A DNA stretch of 64,000 nt from Haloarcula laminariae (GCF_025457605.1 NZ_JAMZFY010000001.1:372001-436000); one strand, 5' to 3'. Shown: positions 43,182 through 57,044, numbered from the stretch's first letter. Translations and numbers: made by a program. Notes: a model not told the origin generated them from the letters alone.

Positions 43182-43442
43182 GTGGCGACAGATGACTCCA
43201 ACCCCGTCGACTACGCGGACATAGATGACATCTCGCCGGCGGCGTGGCGACTGCTCCGGGTCGCTGCCGGCTACGAGCAGCGGGGCGTCGAACGGGAGGT
43301 CGACGACCTCATGCAGGCGCACCTCTCGATGCTCGAAAACGGAACGCGCGGCCTGTCACAGTCCCGCCGCCAGGTCCTGTTCGAGCTGTACACCGCTGAC
43401 CTCAGCAGGGCCCAGGTCGAGGCGTTAGTTACCAACTTCTAG
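43182..43442 (+). CDS. Small HTH (XRE-like) DNA-binding protein
   Basis: 86 residues, starting at GTG (an in-frame TAA lies eight codons upstream and no ATG intervenes). The helical chain SPAAWRLLRVAAGYEQRGVEREVDDLMQAHLSMLENGTRGLSQSRRQVLFELY resembles the five-helix XRE fold: helix 2-turn-helix 3 around RGVEREVDDLMQAHLSMLENG. It is the first gene before the carboxylate transporter with 72 bases between. Its role as local regulator is inference from position. GTG and a long leader (TATA-like ATTTAAAT at 43074-43081) hint at translational control. Confidence 0.65.
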   Translation: MATDDSNPVDYADIDDISPAAWRLLRVAAGYEQRGVEREVDDLMQAHLSMLENGTRGLSQSRRQVLFELYTADLSRAQVEALVTNF

Positions 43443-43507
43443 TAACATAACCATTCATAATTCATGTTCCTCCACAAAGCTTAATAGCCGCGACTGGAGA
43501 TTACGGC

Positions 43508-43522
43508 TGTATCAATGATACA
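43508..43522. promoter_or_regulatory. 15-bp palindrome across the DASS transporter start codon
   Basis: TGTATCAATGATACA, a 7-1-7 perfect palindrome whose centre contains the ATG (43515) of the transporter. A bound repressor would block the start of the mRNA, as the TATA-like CTTAATAG lies near 43480-43488 and transcription should begin close by. The same 15 bases recur at 48866. Confidence 0.6.
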
Positions 43523-45146
43523 CCGCAATCTGAGCGAGGCACAGCAACGATTAGTGAAATTCGCCATCGCTTCTCTCGGGGCGATACTCATCGCGGCCGC
43601 CCCGTCTCCGTCCGGGCTCTCGCTGGCCGGACAGTACACGCTGTCGACGATGTTCTTCGCCGGGTTCCTGTGGGTGACGGGGGCGCTGCCGCTGGCCGTG
43701 ACGGCGCTGTCTATCCCGGTGTTGCTCACCGCCACCGGCGTCTACGACGACATGGACGCGGCCCTTACGGGGTTTGCCGACCATCTCATCTTCCTGTTCA
43801 TGGCCGGCTTTATGCTGGCAAACGCCCTCCAGAAGTACGACATCGACCGCCGGATTGCGCTGTACACCATGGCGAAGATGGGGAGTTCACCGCGTCGCCT
43901 GATCGGTGCCGTCATGATCTCCACTGCGGGGCTGTCGATGTGGGTCTCGAACACGGCGACCACCGCCATGATGACGCCCATCGCCGTCGGCGTCCTCACA
44001 CAGGTGCTCGGCAGTGAGAGTGTCGCAGCCGTCGGGGACGAGTCCCCGGACGACGCCGCCTCGGGGGCGATGACGGACGGCGGGTTCGGAACCGCCGGCA
44101 TCGAAACCGCGGACGACTTCACCAACATGCAGATCGGGATGTTGCTCGGGACGGCCTACGCCGCCAGTATCGGCGGCGTCGGGACGATAATCGGCACCCC
44201 GCCCAACGCCGTGCTCGTCGGGCAACTCAATGCGATCCTGAACTACGAGATCGGCTTTGCCGACTGGCTGCTCATCGGGCTGCCAGTGGTCTTCGTCACC
44301 TTGCCCATCGTCTGGTATCTCCTCACCTTCGTCCTGTACCCGCCACAGATCGACAACGTCGACGAGGCACAGGCACAGGCCCAGGCGTACCTCGACGAGG
44401 AGGACGATCTCGACCCGCGAGGTCGCCGCGTCGCGGTCATCTTCGGCGTCACGGCCGGTCTCTGGGTGCTGGGCGGTCTCGGGACGTTCCTGGAGCCGTA
44501 TCTGCCGAGTGCGTGGATGACCACGCTCTTCGGCGGTAGCGGGATGACGGTGTTCGGACTCGAAGGCCATCAGGGCATCCTCTACTACGTGATGGTCGGT
44601 GTGATGGCCATCCCCGCGCTCGTGCTGGCCGACACCATGGAGTGGGACGAACTCGTCGACATCGACTGGGGGACGCTCCTGCTGTTCGGCGGTGGTATCG
44701 CGCTGGCCGATGCGCTGGCGAACACCGGCACGACGGAGTGGATCGCCAACACGGTGTTCAGCGGGCTCACCGGGATGCCGATCGTGCTCATCATCGCCGC
44801 CGTCGTGCTCCTGGTCGTGTTCCTGACCGAGATGACCTCGAACACCGCGACGGCGACCATCCTCGCGCCGATACTCATCGGCCTCGGAAGCGTCTTCGCG
44901 GCCACCGTCGGCCTGACGGAGTTCAAGACGGCCATCTTCCTCTCGGTCGCCGGCACGATTGCGGCCAGCTTCGCGTTCGCGCTCCCCGTGGCGACCCCGC
45001 CGAACGCTATCGTCTTCGGGAGCGGGTACATCAAGCAAAGCCACATGTTGCGAACCGGCATCATCCTCAACATCCTCATGACGGCGGTGCTGACGGGGCT
45101 TATCTGGCTCCTGTTTACCTTCGTCTGGCCGATGTTCCTCTGGTGA
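43515..45146 (+). CDS. DASS/SLC13 family carboxylate transporter
   Basis: 543 residues, about 11-12 membrane helices. Both substrate/sodium clamshell motifs are present: SMWVSNTATTAMM and LTEMTSNTATATI (SNT motifs), each followed by Pro-rich hairpins GTIIGTPPNAV and ALPVATPPNAIVFGSG, exactly as in the VcINDY/NaDC type. It should import di- or tricarboxylates such as succinate, malate, fumarate or citrate with sodium. An extra acidic loop (residues 168-200, DESPDDAASGAMTDGG) is a haloarchaeal-looking insertion. Downstream malic enzyme fits malate or succinate as substrate. Confidence 0.93.
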   Translation: MIHRNLSEAQQRLVKFAIASLGAILIAAAPSPSGLSLAGQYTLSTMFFAGFLWVTGALPLAVTALSIPVLLTATGVYDDMDAALTGFADHLIFLFMAGFMLANALQKYDIDRRIALYTMAKMGSSPRRLIGAVMISTAGLSMWVSNTATTAMMTPIAVGVLTQVLGSESVAAVGDESPDDAASGAMTDGGFGTAGIETADDFTNMQIGMLLGTAYAASIGGVGTIIGTPPNAVLVGQLNAILNYEIGFADWLLIGLPVVFVTLPIVWYLLTFVLYPPQIDNVDEAQAQAQAYLDEEDDLDPRGRRVAVIFGVTAGLWVLGGLGTFLEPYLPSAWMTTLFGGSGMTVFGLEGHQGILYYVMVGVMAIPALVLADTMEWDELVDIDWGTLLLFGGGIALADALANTGTTEWIANTVFSGLTGMPIVLIIAAVVLLVVFLTEMTSNTATATILAPILIGLGSVFAATVGLTEFKTAIFLSVAGTIAASFAFALPVATPPNAIVFGSGYIKQSHMLRTGIILNILMTAVLTGLIWLLFTFVWPMFLW

Positions 45147-45166
45147 TACGACGATAGCTATCCGAT

Positions 45167-46384
45167 ATGAACCAGTACCGAACGATTTCGCTCGTCTTCC
45201 TGTGGCAACTCGCCGCGAGTATCTGTTACTACGCTGTCTTCGCCGCCACGCCGTTTCTCCGCGACGAGTTCGGGCTCACCGGGACGACGGTCGGTCTCGT
45301 CGTCACGGTGCTCACGCTCGGGTACGCGGTGTTTCTCCTCCCGCTGGGCGCGGTCACGGACCGCTACGGCGAACACAAGGTCCTCACGGTCGGGCTTCTC
45401 GGCCTCGCTGGGGGCGCGTTGCTCGTCCCGCTCGCGGGTACGTACGCGGTGCTCCTGGGGAGCGTCTTCGTCCTCGGCGCTCTGTACGGGACGGCGATAC
45501 CGGGCACGAACAAGGCGATATTCGGCAACGTCCCCGTCGGTCGGCAGAACCTCGCGACCGGAATCAAGCAGGTCGGCGTCACGGCGGGCAGCGGCGTCAG
45601 CGCGGTGCTGCTGACGAACGTGGCCGCGGTTCTGTCCTGGGAGGCCGGGTTCCACGCCGCCGCGGTGCTCGCCGTCGCGGTCGCGCTGCTCTTTGCGCTC
45701 GTCTACACTCCCGCGACGACGGACCGAGCGACGGAGTTCCCCGACTTCCGCGTCCTGTTTCGAAACCGGGCGTACCGGTCGCTCTGTCTCGCCGGGTGGT
45801 TCCTCGGCGCCGCGCTGTTTACCACCGTGGGCTACACGATAATCTACCTCGAGGAGTCCATCGGCCTGTCGGTCGCACTCAGCGGGCTCGTCCTCGCCGG
45901 GCTACAGGTGTCCGGGAGCGCGGGCCGCATCGTCACCGGCTGGCTGAGCGACGCGCTGCCCGGCGACCCGCGCCGACGTATCGGGGGGATTCTCCTCGCC
46001 CAGGCGCTCGGGAGCGCCGTGCTGTTCGTGACCGTCGCATTCGTCGACCAGCGGCTCGCGGCTATCGTGGCGTTCGTCACCCTGGGATTCTTCATTCTGG
46101 GCTTTACCGGCGTCTACTACTCCTGTATGGCGACGATCGTCCCCAACGAGAAGATGGGCGGTGCGACGGCCGGCGGCCAGTTGGCACTCACGTCCGGGGC
46201 GCTGCTCGCACCGCCGGCCTTTGGCTTTCTCGGGGAGTCTATCGGCTACCGAGCGAGCTGGCTGTTGCTCGCCGGCATGACGGCTCTCTCCTCTGTTTTC
46301 GTCGTCCGAGTCGTTCGCACACCCGAACCGAACGCCGCTGAGTGCGGCGACACGCCCTCCTGCAGCAGTTCGTCCGATGACTGA
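45167..46384 (+). CDS. Major facilitator superfamily transporter
   Basis: 405 residues with 12 predicted helices in two halves. The loop 2-3 signature is GAVTDRYGEHK, the related loop in the second half is TGWLSDALPGDPRRR. A short Cys/Ser-rich acidic tail ends the chain (CGDTPSCSSSSDD). It follows the DASS gene after 20 bases, thus in the same transcript, and precedes malic enzyme. Substrate probably an organic anion by context, not by sequence. Confidence 0.88.
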   Translation: MNQYRTISLVFLWQLAASICYYAVFAATPFLRDEFGLTGTTVGLVVTVLTLGYAVFLLPLGAVTDRYGEHKVLTVGLLGLAGGALLVPLAGTYAVLLGSVFVLGALYGTAIPGTNKAIFGNVPVGRQNLATGIKQVGVTAGSGVSAVLLTNVAAVLSWEAGFHAAAVLAVAVALLFALVYTPATTDRATEFPDFRVLFRNRAYRSLCLAGWFLGAALFTTVGYTIIYLEESIGLSVALSGLVLAGLQVSGSAGRIVTGWLSDALPGDPRRRIGGILLAQALGSAVLFVTVAFVDQRLAAIVAFVTLGFFILGFTGVYYSCMATIVPNEKMGGATAGGQLALTSGALLAPPAFGFLGESIGYRASWLLLAGMTALSSVFVVRVVRTPEPNAAECGDTPSCSSSSDD

Positions 46385-46482
46385 TACGGCTCGGCGTGGT
46401 AACCGCCGGCTGGAAACGACGATAGCGGAACGAAACTACGGCAACCGATTTGTGGACCCGATTCACAACGGAGACAAACACA

Positions 46483-48750
<2,268 letters not shown>

Positions 48751-48865
48751 CTCCGCCCCGGAGACTGTCGCGCCGGTAGTCACGAACGGCGGTCCGGATG
48801 CGCGCGGAATTCCCCGCTCTGCGGGCCAGCGAGCGGAGATACCGGTACGTTTACAATCGGAGGTG

Positions 48866-48880
48866 TGTATCAATGATACA
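48866..48880. promoter_or_regulatory. 15-bp palindrome directly before uspA
   Basis: TGTATCAATGATACA, identical to the one at 43508-43522; its last base is the first base of the uspA ATG (48880). GGAGGTG lies immediately before the palindrome. Occlusion of the leader or the ribosome site is the simplest model. Confidence 0.6.
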
Positions 48881-49323
48881 TGGCGCTCGAAACGGTACTC
48901 CTCGTCGGTCGGCCCGGTGACGAGGGGCACGGCACGAAGCTCGCAGAGGCGGCAACTGACATCGCGAAGCCGGCGAACGCTCGCGTCATCGTCGGCCAGA
49001 TATTCACCGACGACGAGTACGAGAACGCGCTCGCCAGCCTGGGTCTCACGGACGAAGTCGGGGACCTGTCCGCGGAGATAGCGCGCGAACACGGGATATT
49101 CAGCTCGATGACCGCCGAGCTCGACGAGGCGGGCGTCGACTACGAACTGCGAACGGCCGTCGGCCAACACGCAAACAGCATCGTCGACATGGCGGCCGAC
49201 GCGGACCTCGTCATCATCGGCGGCGCGAAGCGGTCGCCGGCGGGGAAAGCCGTCTTCGGGTCGTCGACCCAGGACGTCCTCCTCGAAGCGCCCTGTCCGG
49301 TAGTGTTCGTCCGGCGAGAATGA
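48880..49323 (+). CDS. Universal stress protein (UspA family)
   Basis: 147 residues with the alpha/beta Usp fold. The C-terminal nucleotide motif is VIIGGAKRSPAGKAVFGSSTQDVLL, which fits the ATP-binding G-x2-G-x9-G-(S/T) class. The first strand TVLLVGRPGDEG departs from the usual start by lacking the D after VLVPVD. Adjacent Usp proteins often tune transporters in archaea. It lies 129 bases after malic enzyme, with its own control site, and 30 bases before the TrmB gene. Confidence 0.9.
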   Translation: MALETVLLVGRPGDEGHGTKLAEAATDIAKPANARVIVGQIFTDDEYENALASLGLTDEVGDLSAEIAREHGIFSSMTAELDEAGVDYELRTAVGQHANSIVDMAADADLVIIGGAKRSPAGKAVFGSSTQDVLLEAPCPVVFVRRE

Positions 49324-49353
49324 CCGGCGTCGTGCTCCGACCGCCCGCCCCCC

Positions 49354-50406
49354 ATGGCAGCTGACGACCTGGAGGCGGCGCTGGACGGGGTCATCGCGCG
49401 GTTCGACCTCGGCGAGTACGAGATAACGGCGTATCTGGCGGTCCTCCAGCACGGGGAGCTGACCGCGTCGGAGATAGCCGAGCGGACAGACATTCCCCAG
49501 CCGCGGGTGTACGACACCGTCCGGAGCCTGGGCGATGTCGGCCTGGTCGAACTCAAGGAGGCCCGGCCGATGAAGGTCCTCGCTATCGACCCGCGGGAGG
49601 CGTTTGCCGACTTTCAGGCGTCGCTGGACGAGCTGGTCGAGGGCCTCTCGGCGCGCTACACCGCCCCCGCCAGGGAACCCGAAGCCGTCTCGCTCGTCAA
49701 GTCCCGTCCCACCATCCTCCGCTATCTGGAGGACATCGTCGACGCCGCCGAGTACGAACTCCAGCTGTCGCTGACGCCCGCTCTGCTCGCCCGCTTCGAG
49801 GGCGCGCTACGGCGTCGGGAGGACGACGGCATCGCCACGGAAATCCTGCTGTCGCCGGCCGCCGACGCGCCCGACCCCGACACGTTCGATTACGATGCCG
49901 TGGCGACCACGGTGAAGGGGCGCCGGGGCATCACGACGCCGGTGGTGGCCGTCGCCGACGGGGACTACTCGATGTACGCCACCCGTGAGTCGGTTCGGGG
50001 CGACAACGACCGGTACGGCGTCGTCTTCAACCGGACGGAGCTCGGCTTTCTCGTCTCGGCCTTCCTCAACACCGTCCTCTGGACGACGGCGGAGACCATC
50101 GCAAGCGACGGGTCCGAACTCCCGTTTCCGCGGCGCTACGGCACCATCCGTCGGTGTATCTCCGACCTGGCCGCGCTGGAGGGGGAGTTCCACGCGACCA
50201 TCGAGGGGCGAAACGTCGCGACCGGCGACGACTGGGTCGTCGAAGGGCGGGTCGGAACGGTCTCGTTCGGTCCCAATCGGTCGGTGGCGACGCTGGTCGT
50301 CGAGACCGAGGACGGGCCGGTCGACGTGGGCGGGCAGGTCGCCGCCTACGAGGACATCGAGGCCTACGAGATTCGGGTCGGTCGGGACGCGCCGCCGGGC
50401 GTGTAG
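49354..50406 (+). CDS. TrmB family transcriptional regulator of the C4/gluconeogenesis locus
   Basis: 350 residues. N-terminal winged helix: LGEYEITAYLAVLQHGELTASEIAERTDIPQPRVYDTVRSL. Sugar-binding TrmB domain: SRPTILRYLEDIVDAAEYELQLSLTP and the C-terminal beta module. It sits 30 bases after uspA, in the island with pckA, gapII and maeB, and is a good candidate for the factor that binds the TACT-N7-GAGTT site of gapII. In Halobacterium, TrmB senses glucose and switches glycolysis and gluconeogenesis; orthology is inferred only. Confidence 0.88.
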   Translation: MAADDLEAALDGVIARFDLGEYEITAYLAVLQHGELTASEIAERTDIPQPRVYDTVRSLGDVGLVELKEARPMKVLAIDPREAFADFQASLDELVEGLSARYTAPAREPEAVSLVKSRPTILRYLEDIVDAAEYELQLSLTPALLARFEGALRRREDDGIATEILLSPAADAPDPDTFDYDAVATTVKGRRGITTPVVAVADGDYSMYATRESVRGDNDRYGVVFNRTELGFLVSAFLNTVLWTTAETIASDGSELPFPRRYGTIRRCISDLAALEGEFHATIEGRNVATGDDWVVEGRVGTVSFGPNRSVATLVVETEDGPVDVGGQVAAYEDIEAYEIRVGRDAPPGV

Positions 50407-50563
50407 CGCCCCCGACTCGCCACGTACTGACTCCGGGCCATCCGAAAAGTGAGACAGCAGTTTCGTGCCGCGGTCTTGCTTCGTGTATCCGCCGCGCCGT
50501 CATCGCGGACAGGTGGTCATGAACTGCCCGACAGCGTCTACGGGCCCACGCTTACCAACGCCG

Positions 50564-50595
50564 CCGGCTCCGCCGCGACGGACGCTCGGAGCCGG
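50564..50595 (-). terminator. 9-bp stem-loop after katG
   Basis: CCGGCTCCG (50564-50572) pairs perfectly with CGGAGCCGG (50587-50595), loop 14 bases. It lies 27 bases past the katG stop on the minus strand, inside the 215-base convergent gap with trmB. Could end transcription from either side; no T-run, so support is moderate. Confidence 0.4.
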
Positions 50596-50621
50596 AAGAC
50601 AGCACGGAGCCGAGACGACGC

Positions 50622-52811
<2,190 letters not shown>

Positions 52812-52983
52812 TCAGTTCCAAACAATTCTTTATCCATATGGAAAACAACTTCTCCAGTATCGGTCTACAGACCGGGGCAGTTCGTCTCCGGCCGAGCTGT
52901 GTCCTGGACTCCGTAGGGAGCCGGCTGTCGGAAGTCTTTCCGGCGGCAACGCGTCTATAGGCGTGCCAGTCTAACGCCCCGCC

Positions 52984-54474
52984 ATGGCAACGACGACCGA
53001 GACCTACGAGCAGTTCCTGGAGCACGTCCGACAGCTCCACTACGTCTCCGACGCCGGCAGCGTCCTCCAGTGGGACCAGCAGGTGATGATGCCGAGCGGC
53101 GGGACGCCCGCCCGCGCCAAACAGTCCTCCGCCCTCTCGACGCTGCACCACGACCTGTTGACCGACGACCAGTTGGGCGAGTGGCTGGACGAACTCGACG
53201 GGGCCGACCTCGACGCCGAGCAGGCGGCCGTCGTCCGCGAGGTCCGCCGGGACCACGAGCGGGCCGTGCGAGTCCCCTCTGACCTCGTCGAGCGCATCTC
53301 GGAGGCCTCCTCGAACGCCCTTCCCGTGTGGGAGGAGGCCAAGGCCGAGGACGACTTCGAGATGTTCGCCGACACGCTCGAAGAGATGGTCGAGCTCCGG
53401 CGGGAGTACGCCGCCGCCATCGACCCCGACCGGGACCCCTACGAGGTCCTCTTCGAGGAGTACGAACCCTATCTCGGTGTCGACACCGCCGAGCAGGTCC
53501 TCACCACGCTGCGGGACGCGCTCGTTCCGCTCGTCGACGACATCGCCGACAGCGACGCGACGCTGGCCGACCCCTTCGAGGGGACCTACGACGACGACAC
53601 CCAGCAGGCCCTCGTCGAGGACGCGCTGGACACGCTGGGATACGACTGGGACCACGGCCGGCTGGACACCGCGCCACACCCGTTCTCGACGGGGACGCAG
53701 TTCGACGCCCGCGTCACCACCCGGTTCAAGCCCGACGACCCGATTGACGCCGTCGGCTCGACCGTCCACGAGTTCGGCCACGCCACCTACACGCTCGGGC
53801 TCCCCCGCGAGGCGTACGGCACCCCGCTTGGCGACAACCGGGACCTCTCGGTCCACGAGTCCCAGTCCCGCTTCTGGGAGAACCACATCGGCCGAACCGA
53901 GGCGTTCTGGGACCACTTCGCCGACACGGCCAACGGCCACCTCGGTACCGACGCGACGCCGCGGGAGTTCTACGAGGCCGCCAACACCGTCCACCCGGAC
54001 AACCTGATTCGCGTCGAGGCGGACGAACTCACCTACCACATGCACATCGTGTTGCGCTTCGAAATCGAGCGCGACCTGATTCGGGGCGACCTGGCCGTCG
54101 AGGACGTGCCCGCGGTCTGGAACGAGAAGATGGAGGAGTACCTCGGCGTCCGCCCGGAGACCGACGCGGCGGGCTGTCTGCAGGACATCCACTGGACCAA
54201 CGGCGCCATCGGCTACTTCCCCACCTACACGCTCGGCTCGGTGCTGGCCGCCCAGCTGGACCACCACCTCCGGGCCGACGTGGGCGACGTGGACGCGCTC
54301 GTCCGCGAGGGCGACTTCGACCCGATTCACGACTGGCTCACCGAGAACGTCCACCGCCACGGCGCCCGCTACGAGACCGACGACCTCGTCCGGGAGGCCA
54401 CCGGCGAGCCGTTCACCGCCGACCACTTCTTCGACTACGCCGACGCGAAGTACCGCGACCTCTACGACTGCTGA
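52984..54474 (+). CDS. Carboxypeptidase M32
   Basis: 496 residues, normal for the family. Zinc site HEFGH at residues 262-266 with the third ligand in VHESQSRFWENHIGR, the M32 hallmark. Conserved IRVEADELTYHMHIVLRFEIE and MEEYLGVRPETDAAGCLQDIHWTNGAIGYFPTYTLG are intact. Cytoplasmic metal carboxypeptidase releasing C-terminal residues from peptides. Divergent from katG with a 229-base shared promoter region. Confidence 0.95.
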   Translation: MATTTETYEQFLEHVRQLHYVSDAGSVLQWDQQVMMPSGGTPARAKQSSALSTLHHDLLTDDQLGEWLDELDGADLDAEQAAVVREVRRDHERAVRVPSDLVERISEASSNALPVWEEAKAEDDFEMFADTLEEMVELRREYAAAIDPDRDPYEVLFEEYEPYLGVDTAEQVLTTLRDALVPLVDDIADSDATLADPFEGTYDDDTQQALVEDALDTLGYDWDHGRLDTAPHPFSTGTQFDARVTTRFKPDDPIDAVGSTVHEFGHATYTLGLPREAYGTPLGDNRDLSVHESQSRFWENHIGRTEAFWDHFADTANGHLGTDATPREFYEAANTVHPDNLIRVEADELTYHMHIVLRFEIERDLIRGDLAVEDVPAVWNEKMEEYLGVRPETDAAGCLQDIHWTNGAIGYFPTYTLGSVLAAQLDHHLRADVGDVDALVREGDFDPIHDWLTENVHRHGARYETDDLVREATGEPFTADHFFDYADAKYRDLYDC

Positions 54475-54522
54475 TACGATTCCCCGGCCCGGTTTTCAGA
54501 ACTGATTCCAGTAGGCACACTG

Positions 54523-54530
54523 CTTTTTAT
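54523..54530 (+). promoter_or_regulatory. TATA box for the soluble transducer
   Basis: CTTTTTAT lies 26-33 bases before the ATG at 54556, which predicts a transcript with almost no leader. Confidence 0.5.
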
Positions 54531-54555
54531 GTAGTCCCGCATTGGCAGTCATATC

Positions 54556-55542
54556 ATGGCCAGAACGGACCCCGAGACAACGGGCGTCTCAGGAAGCGCC
54601 GACATCGACGACGATATCGACGCCGACATTCAGGACGATATCGCCGAGAACATCGACAAGCAGGCCGGCTACGACCACGAGAGCGCCAGCGAGATACAGA
54701 CGCTGCTGGCCGAACTCGAGAACTCCTCGGTCGATATCGCTCGGGAGACGGCCGACATCCGCGAGCAGACGGCCGAACAGTACGAGGGGATGTCCGAGGT
54801 CGCAAGCGAGGTGTCGAACCTCTCGGCCTCCGTCGAGGAGATCGCCTCCTCCGCCGAGGAGGTGTCGGCGGCGACCCGCGAGGCGACCGAACTGGCCGAG
54901 CGGGGCCAGGAAAACGCCGACGACGTCCACGACGCGATGGAGGCCATCCAGGGGGCCGCCGACAGCGTCGCCCAGGACGTCCGCACCATCCAGCAGAGCG
55001 TCCGGGAGATAGACGAGATAGTCGAGGTCATCAACGACATCGCCGACCAGACGAACATGCTGGCGCTGAACGCCTCCATCGAGGCCGCCCGCGCCGGCGA
55101 GGCCGGCGAGGGCTTTGCCGTCGTCGCCGACGAGGTCAAGTCCCTCGCCGAGGAGTCCCAGCAGCAGGCGACCGCCATCGAGGGGATGATAGACGGCATT
55201 CAGGACGACACCGAGAACGCCGTCGAGAGCCTCGAAACGAGCAACGAACAGATAGACGACGGCATCGAGACCGTCGAGGAGTCGACGGAGATACTCTCGG
55301 ACATCGACGACGCCGTCCGCGAGGTAAATCACGGCATCGACGAGGTCGCGACCGCCACTGACGAGCAGGCCGCGTCCACCGAGGAAGTCGCCAGTATGGT
55401 CGACCAGGCGACCGACGTCGCCGAGGAAATCGCGGACTCGACGGCCGACATCGCCGACGAGGCCGAGGGCCAGACCGACCAGATAGCCGACATTAACAAG
55501 CAGATGGACGACCTCGTCGCGGACCTCCAGCGCAACAACTGA
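54556..55542 (+). CDS. Soluble methyl-accepting transducer without sensor domain
   Basis: 328 residues, no membrane helix and no HAMP or PAS segment. After about 45 acidic residues (DDDIDADIQDDIAENID) the chain is one long coiled coil. The signalling hairpin tip is near residues 150-200 (EVINDIADQTNMLALNASIEAARAGEAGEGFAVVADEVKSLAEES), with Glu/Gln pairs around it suited for methylation. It ends TDQIADINKQMDDLVADLQ. It should dock CheA/CheW in the cytoplasm. The input is unknown, and no che genes are nearby. Confidence 0.9.
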   Translation: MARTDPETTGVSGSADIDDDIDADIQDDIAENIDKQAGYDHESASEIQTLLAELENSSVDIARETADIREQTAEQYEGMSEVASEVSNLSASVEEIASSAEEVSAATREATELAERGQENADDVHDAMEAIQGAADSVAQDVRTIQQSVREIDEIVEVINDIADQTNMLALNASIEAARAGEAGEGFAVVADEVKSLAEESQQQATAIEGMIDGIQDDTENAVESLETSNEQIDDGIETVEESTEILSDIDDAVREVNHGIDEVATATDEQAASTEEVASMVDQATDVAEEIADSTADIADEAEGQTDQIADINKQMDDLVADLQRNN

Positions 55543-55591
55543 GTACACGACGCCGACCGCTCCCGCTCGGCCCTTCGACGTACGGCCGGTG

Positions 55592-56134
55592 TCACGACAG
55601 CAGGTCACGAGCGCGGGCCTGCGCTCGCGCCTGGTAGAGCCCGATACCTCCGACGAGACAGACGACGAGTCCGACGACGAAGGCCCCGGTTGCCTGCCCC
55701 GACCGGGTGTCTTCGAGGAACGCCTCCCCCGGCGCCTCGGGGTCGACGTACGCGGTCACCTCCTCACCGACGGCGTACGCCGACACCCGCTCCTGTGCGG
55801 TCGCGTTGTCGTAGTACTGGGGCCGGGAACTGTCCGGATAGAGCCTGTCAGAGCTGTAGCTGGTCCCCCGAAAGCGGTACTGGAACCGTACGGTCGGGAC
55901 GTACGTGTCCCTGCCCCGGGACCCTTCGACCCGTTCGACACCGACGTCGGTGACCTCGGCGGTGACCGCTACGTTGCCGTCCAGCCTCGCGGAGTCAGCC
56001 AGATACGTGTAGGCCCCCACGCCGACGAAAGCGAGACCGAACAGCAGGACGACGACGCTCATCGCCGTCCCCGGCTTCGGCGGCCGGACGGGGGGCCGGC
56101 CGGAGCCGCCCTCGTCGGTCCCGCTGCTTGCCAT
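55592..56134 (-). CDS. DUF3592-type membrane protein
   Basis: 180 residues from MASSGTDEGGSG. Helix 1 (about 26-45) and helix 2 (about 150-170) flank an extracytoplasmic beta domain with TYVPTVRFQYRFRGTSYSSDRLYPDS and VTAYVDPEAPGEAFLE, the pattern of DUF3592 proteins. Function unknown. It faces the UbaA gene divergently with 103 bases between starts. Confidence 0.8.
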   Translation of the reverse strand: MASSGTDEGGSGRPPVRPPKPGTAMSVVVLLFGLAFVGVGAYTYLADSARLDGNVAVTAEVTDVGVERVEGSRGRDTYVPTVRFQYRFRGTSYSSDRLYPDSSRPQYYDNATAQERVSAYAVGEEVTAYVDPEAPGEAFLEDTRSGQATGAFVVGLVVCLVGGIGLYQARAQARARDLLS

Positions 56135-56237
56135 GCACCGGATAGGCGGTCGCGGAAAATAAACCCCGGCGCCGGTCGTGCGGGGCCGCTGCCGACCCAT
56201 CCAGTCGTTTATACCCCCCGATGGCCAAGACGCCGCT

Positions 56238-57044
56238 ATGCGACCGGACCTGGACCCCGAACAGCTCGACCGCTACTCCCGACACATCATCATGGACGAC
56301 GTGGGGCCGGCGGGGCAAGCGGCGCTGCTTGACACCGCCGTTCTGGTGGTCGGCGCCGGCGGGCTCGGGTCCCCCGTCCTGCAGTATCTCGCGGCCGCCG
56401 GCGTCGGCCGGCTGGGCATCGTCGACGACGACCGCGTCGAGCGGTCGAACCTCCAGCGCCAGGTCATCCACGGCGACAGCGACGTGGGCCGGCCGAAAGT
56501 CGAGAGCGCCCGCGAGTTCATCGCCGACCGCAACCCCGACGTGACCGTCGACAGCCACGAGCTGCGCTTCTCGGCCGACAACGCCGCCGACCTCGTCGAC
56601 GACTACGACATCGTCGTCGACGCGTCCGACAACTTCGCCACCCGGTTCCTGGTCAACGACGCCTGCACGCTCGCCGGCGTCCCCTTCTCCCACGGGGCCG
56701 TCTTCCGCTTCGAGGGGCAGGTGACGACATTCACCGGCGACGGCCCCTGCTACCGGTGTCTGTTCCCGAAGGCCCCGCCCGCGGGCACGGTCCCGGACTG
56801 CTCGACGGCCGGCGTACTCGGGGTCCTCCCGGGGACCATCGGCTGTCTGCAGGCCACGGAGGTCTGCAAGCTCGCGCTGGACTACGGCGACTCGCTCGAC
56901 GGCCGGCTGCTGGCCTTCGACGCCGGCTCGATGTCGGTCGACGAGGTCCCCATCGCGCCGAACCCGGACTGCCCGGTGTGTGGCGACGACCCCGCTATCG
57001 AGGCCGTCGCCGGGGCGAGTTACGACGGCCGCTGTGAGCTGTAG
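56238..57044 (+). CDS. ubaA: SAMP-activating E1-like enzyme
   Basis: 268 residues, MoeB/ThiF fold. ATP-binding VVGAGGLGSPVLQYLAAAGVGRLGIVDDDRVERSNLQRQ; zinc cysteines C171/C174 (CYRC) and C245/C248 (CPVC); the adenylate-accepting cysteine is probably C188 in PDCSTAGVLGVLPG. UbaA activates ubiquitin-like SAMPs for protein conjugation and also drives sulfur transfer to tRNA thiolation and molybdopterin. The start at 56238 matches the family opening LDPEQLDRYSRHIIMDDVG. Confidence 0.93.
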   Translation: MRPDLDPEQLDRYSRHIIMDDVGPAGQAALLDTAVLVVGAGGLGSPVLQYLAAAGVGRLGIVDDDRVERSNLQRQVIHGDSDVGRPKVESAREFIADRNPDVTVDSHELRFSADNAADLVDDYDIVVDASDNFATRFLVNDACTLAGVPFSHGAVFRFEGQVTTFTGDGPCYRCLFPKAPPAGTVPDCSTAGVLGVLPGTIGCLQATEVCKLALDYGDSLDGRLLAFDAGSMSVDEVPIAPNPDCPVCGDDPAIEAVAGASYDGRCEL

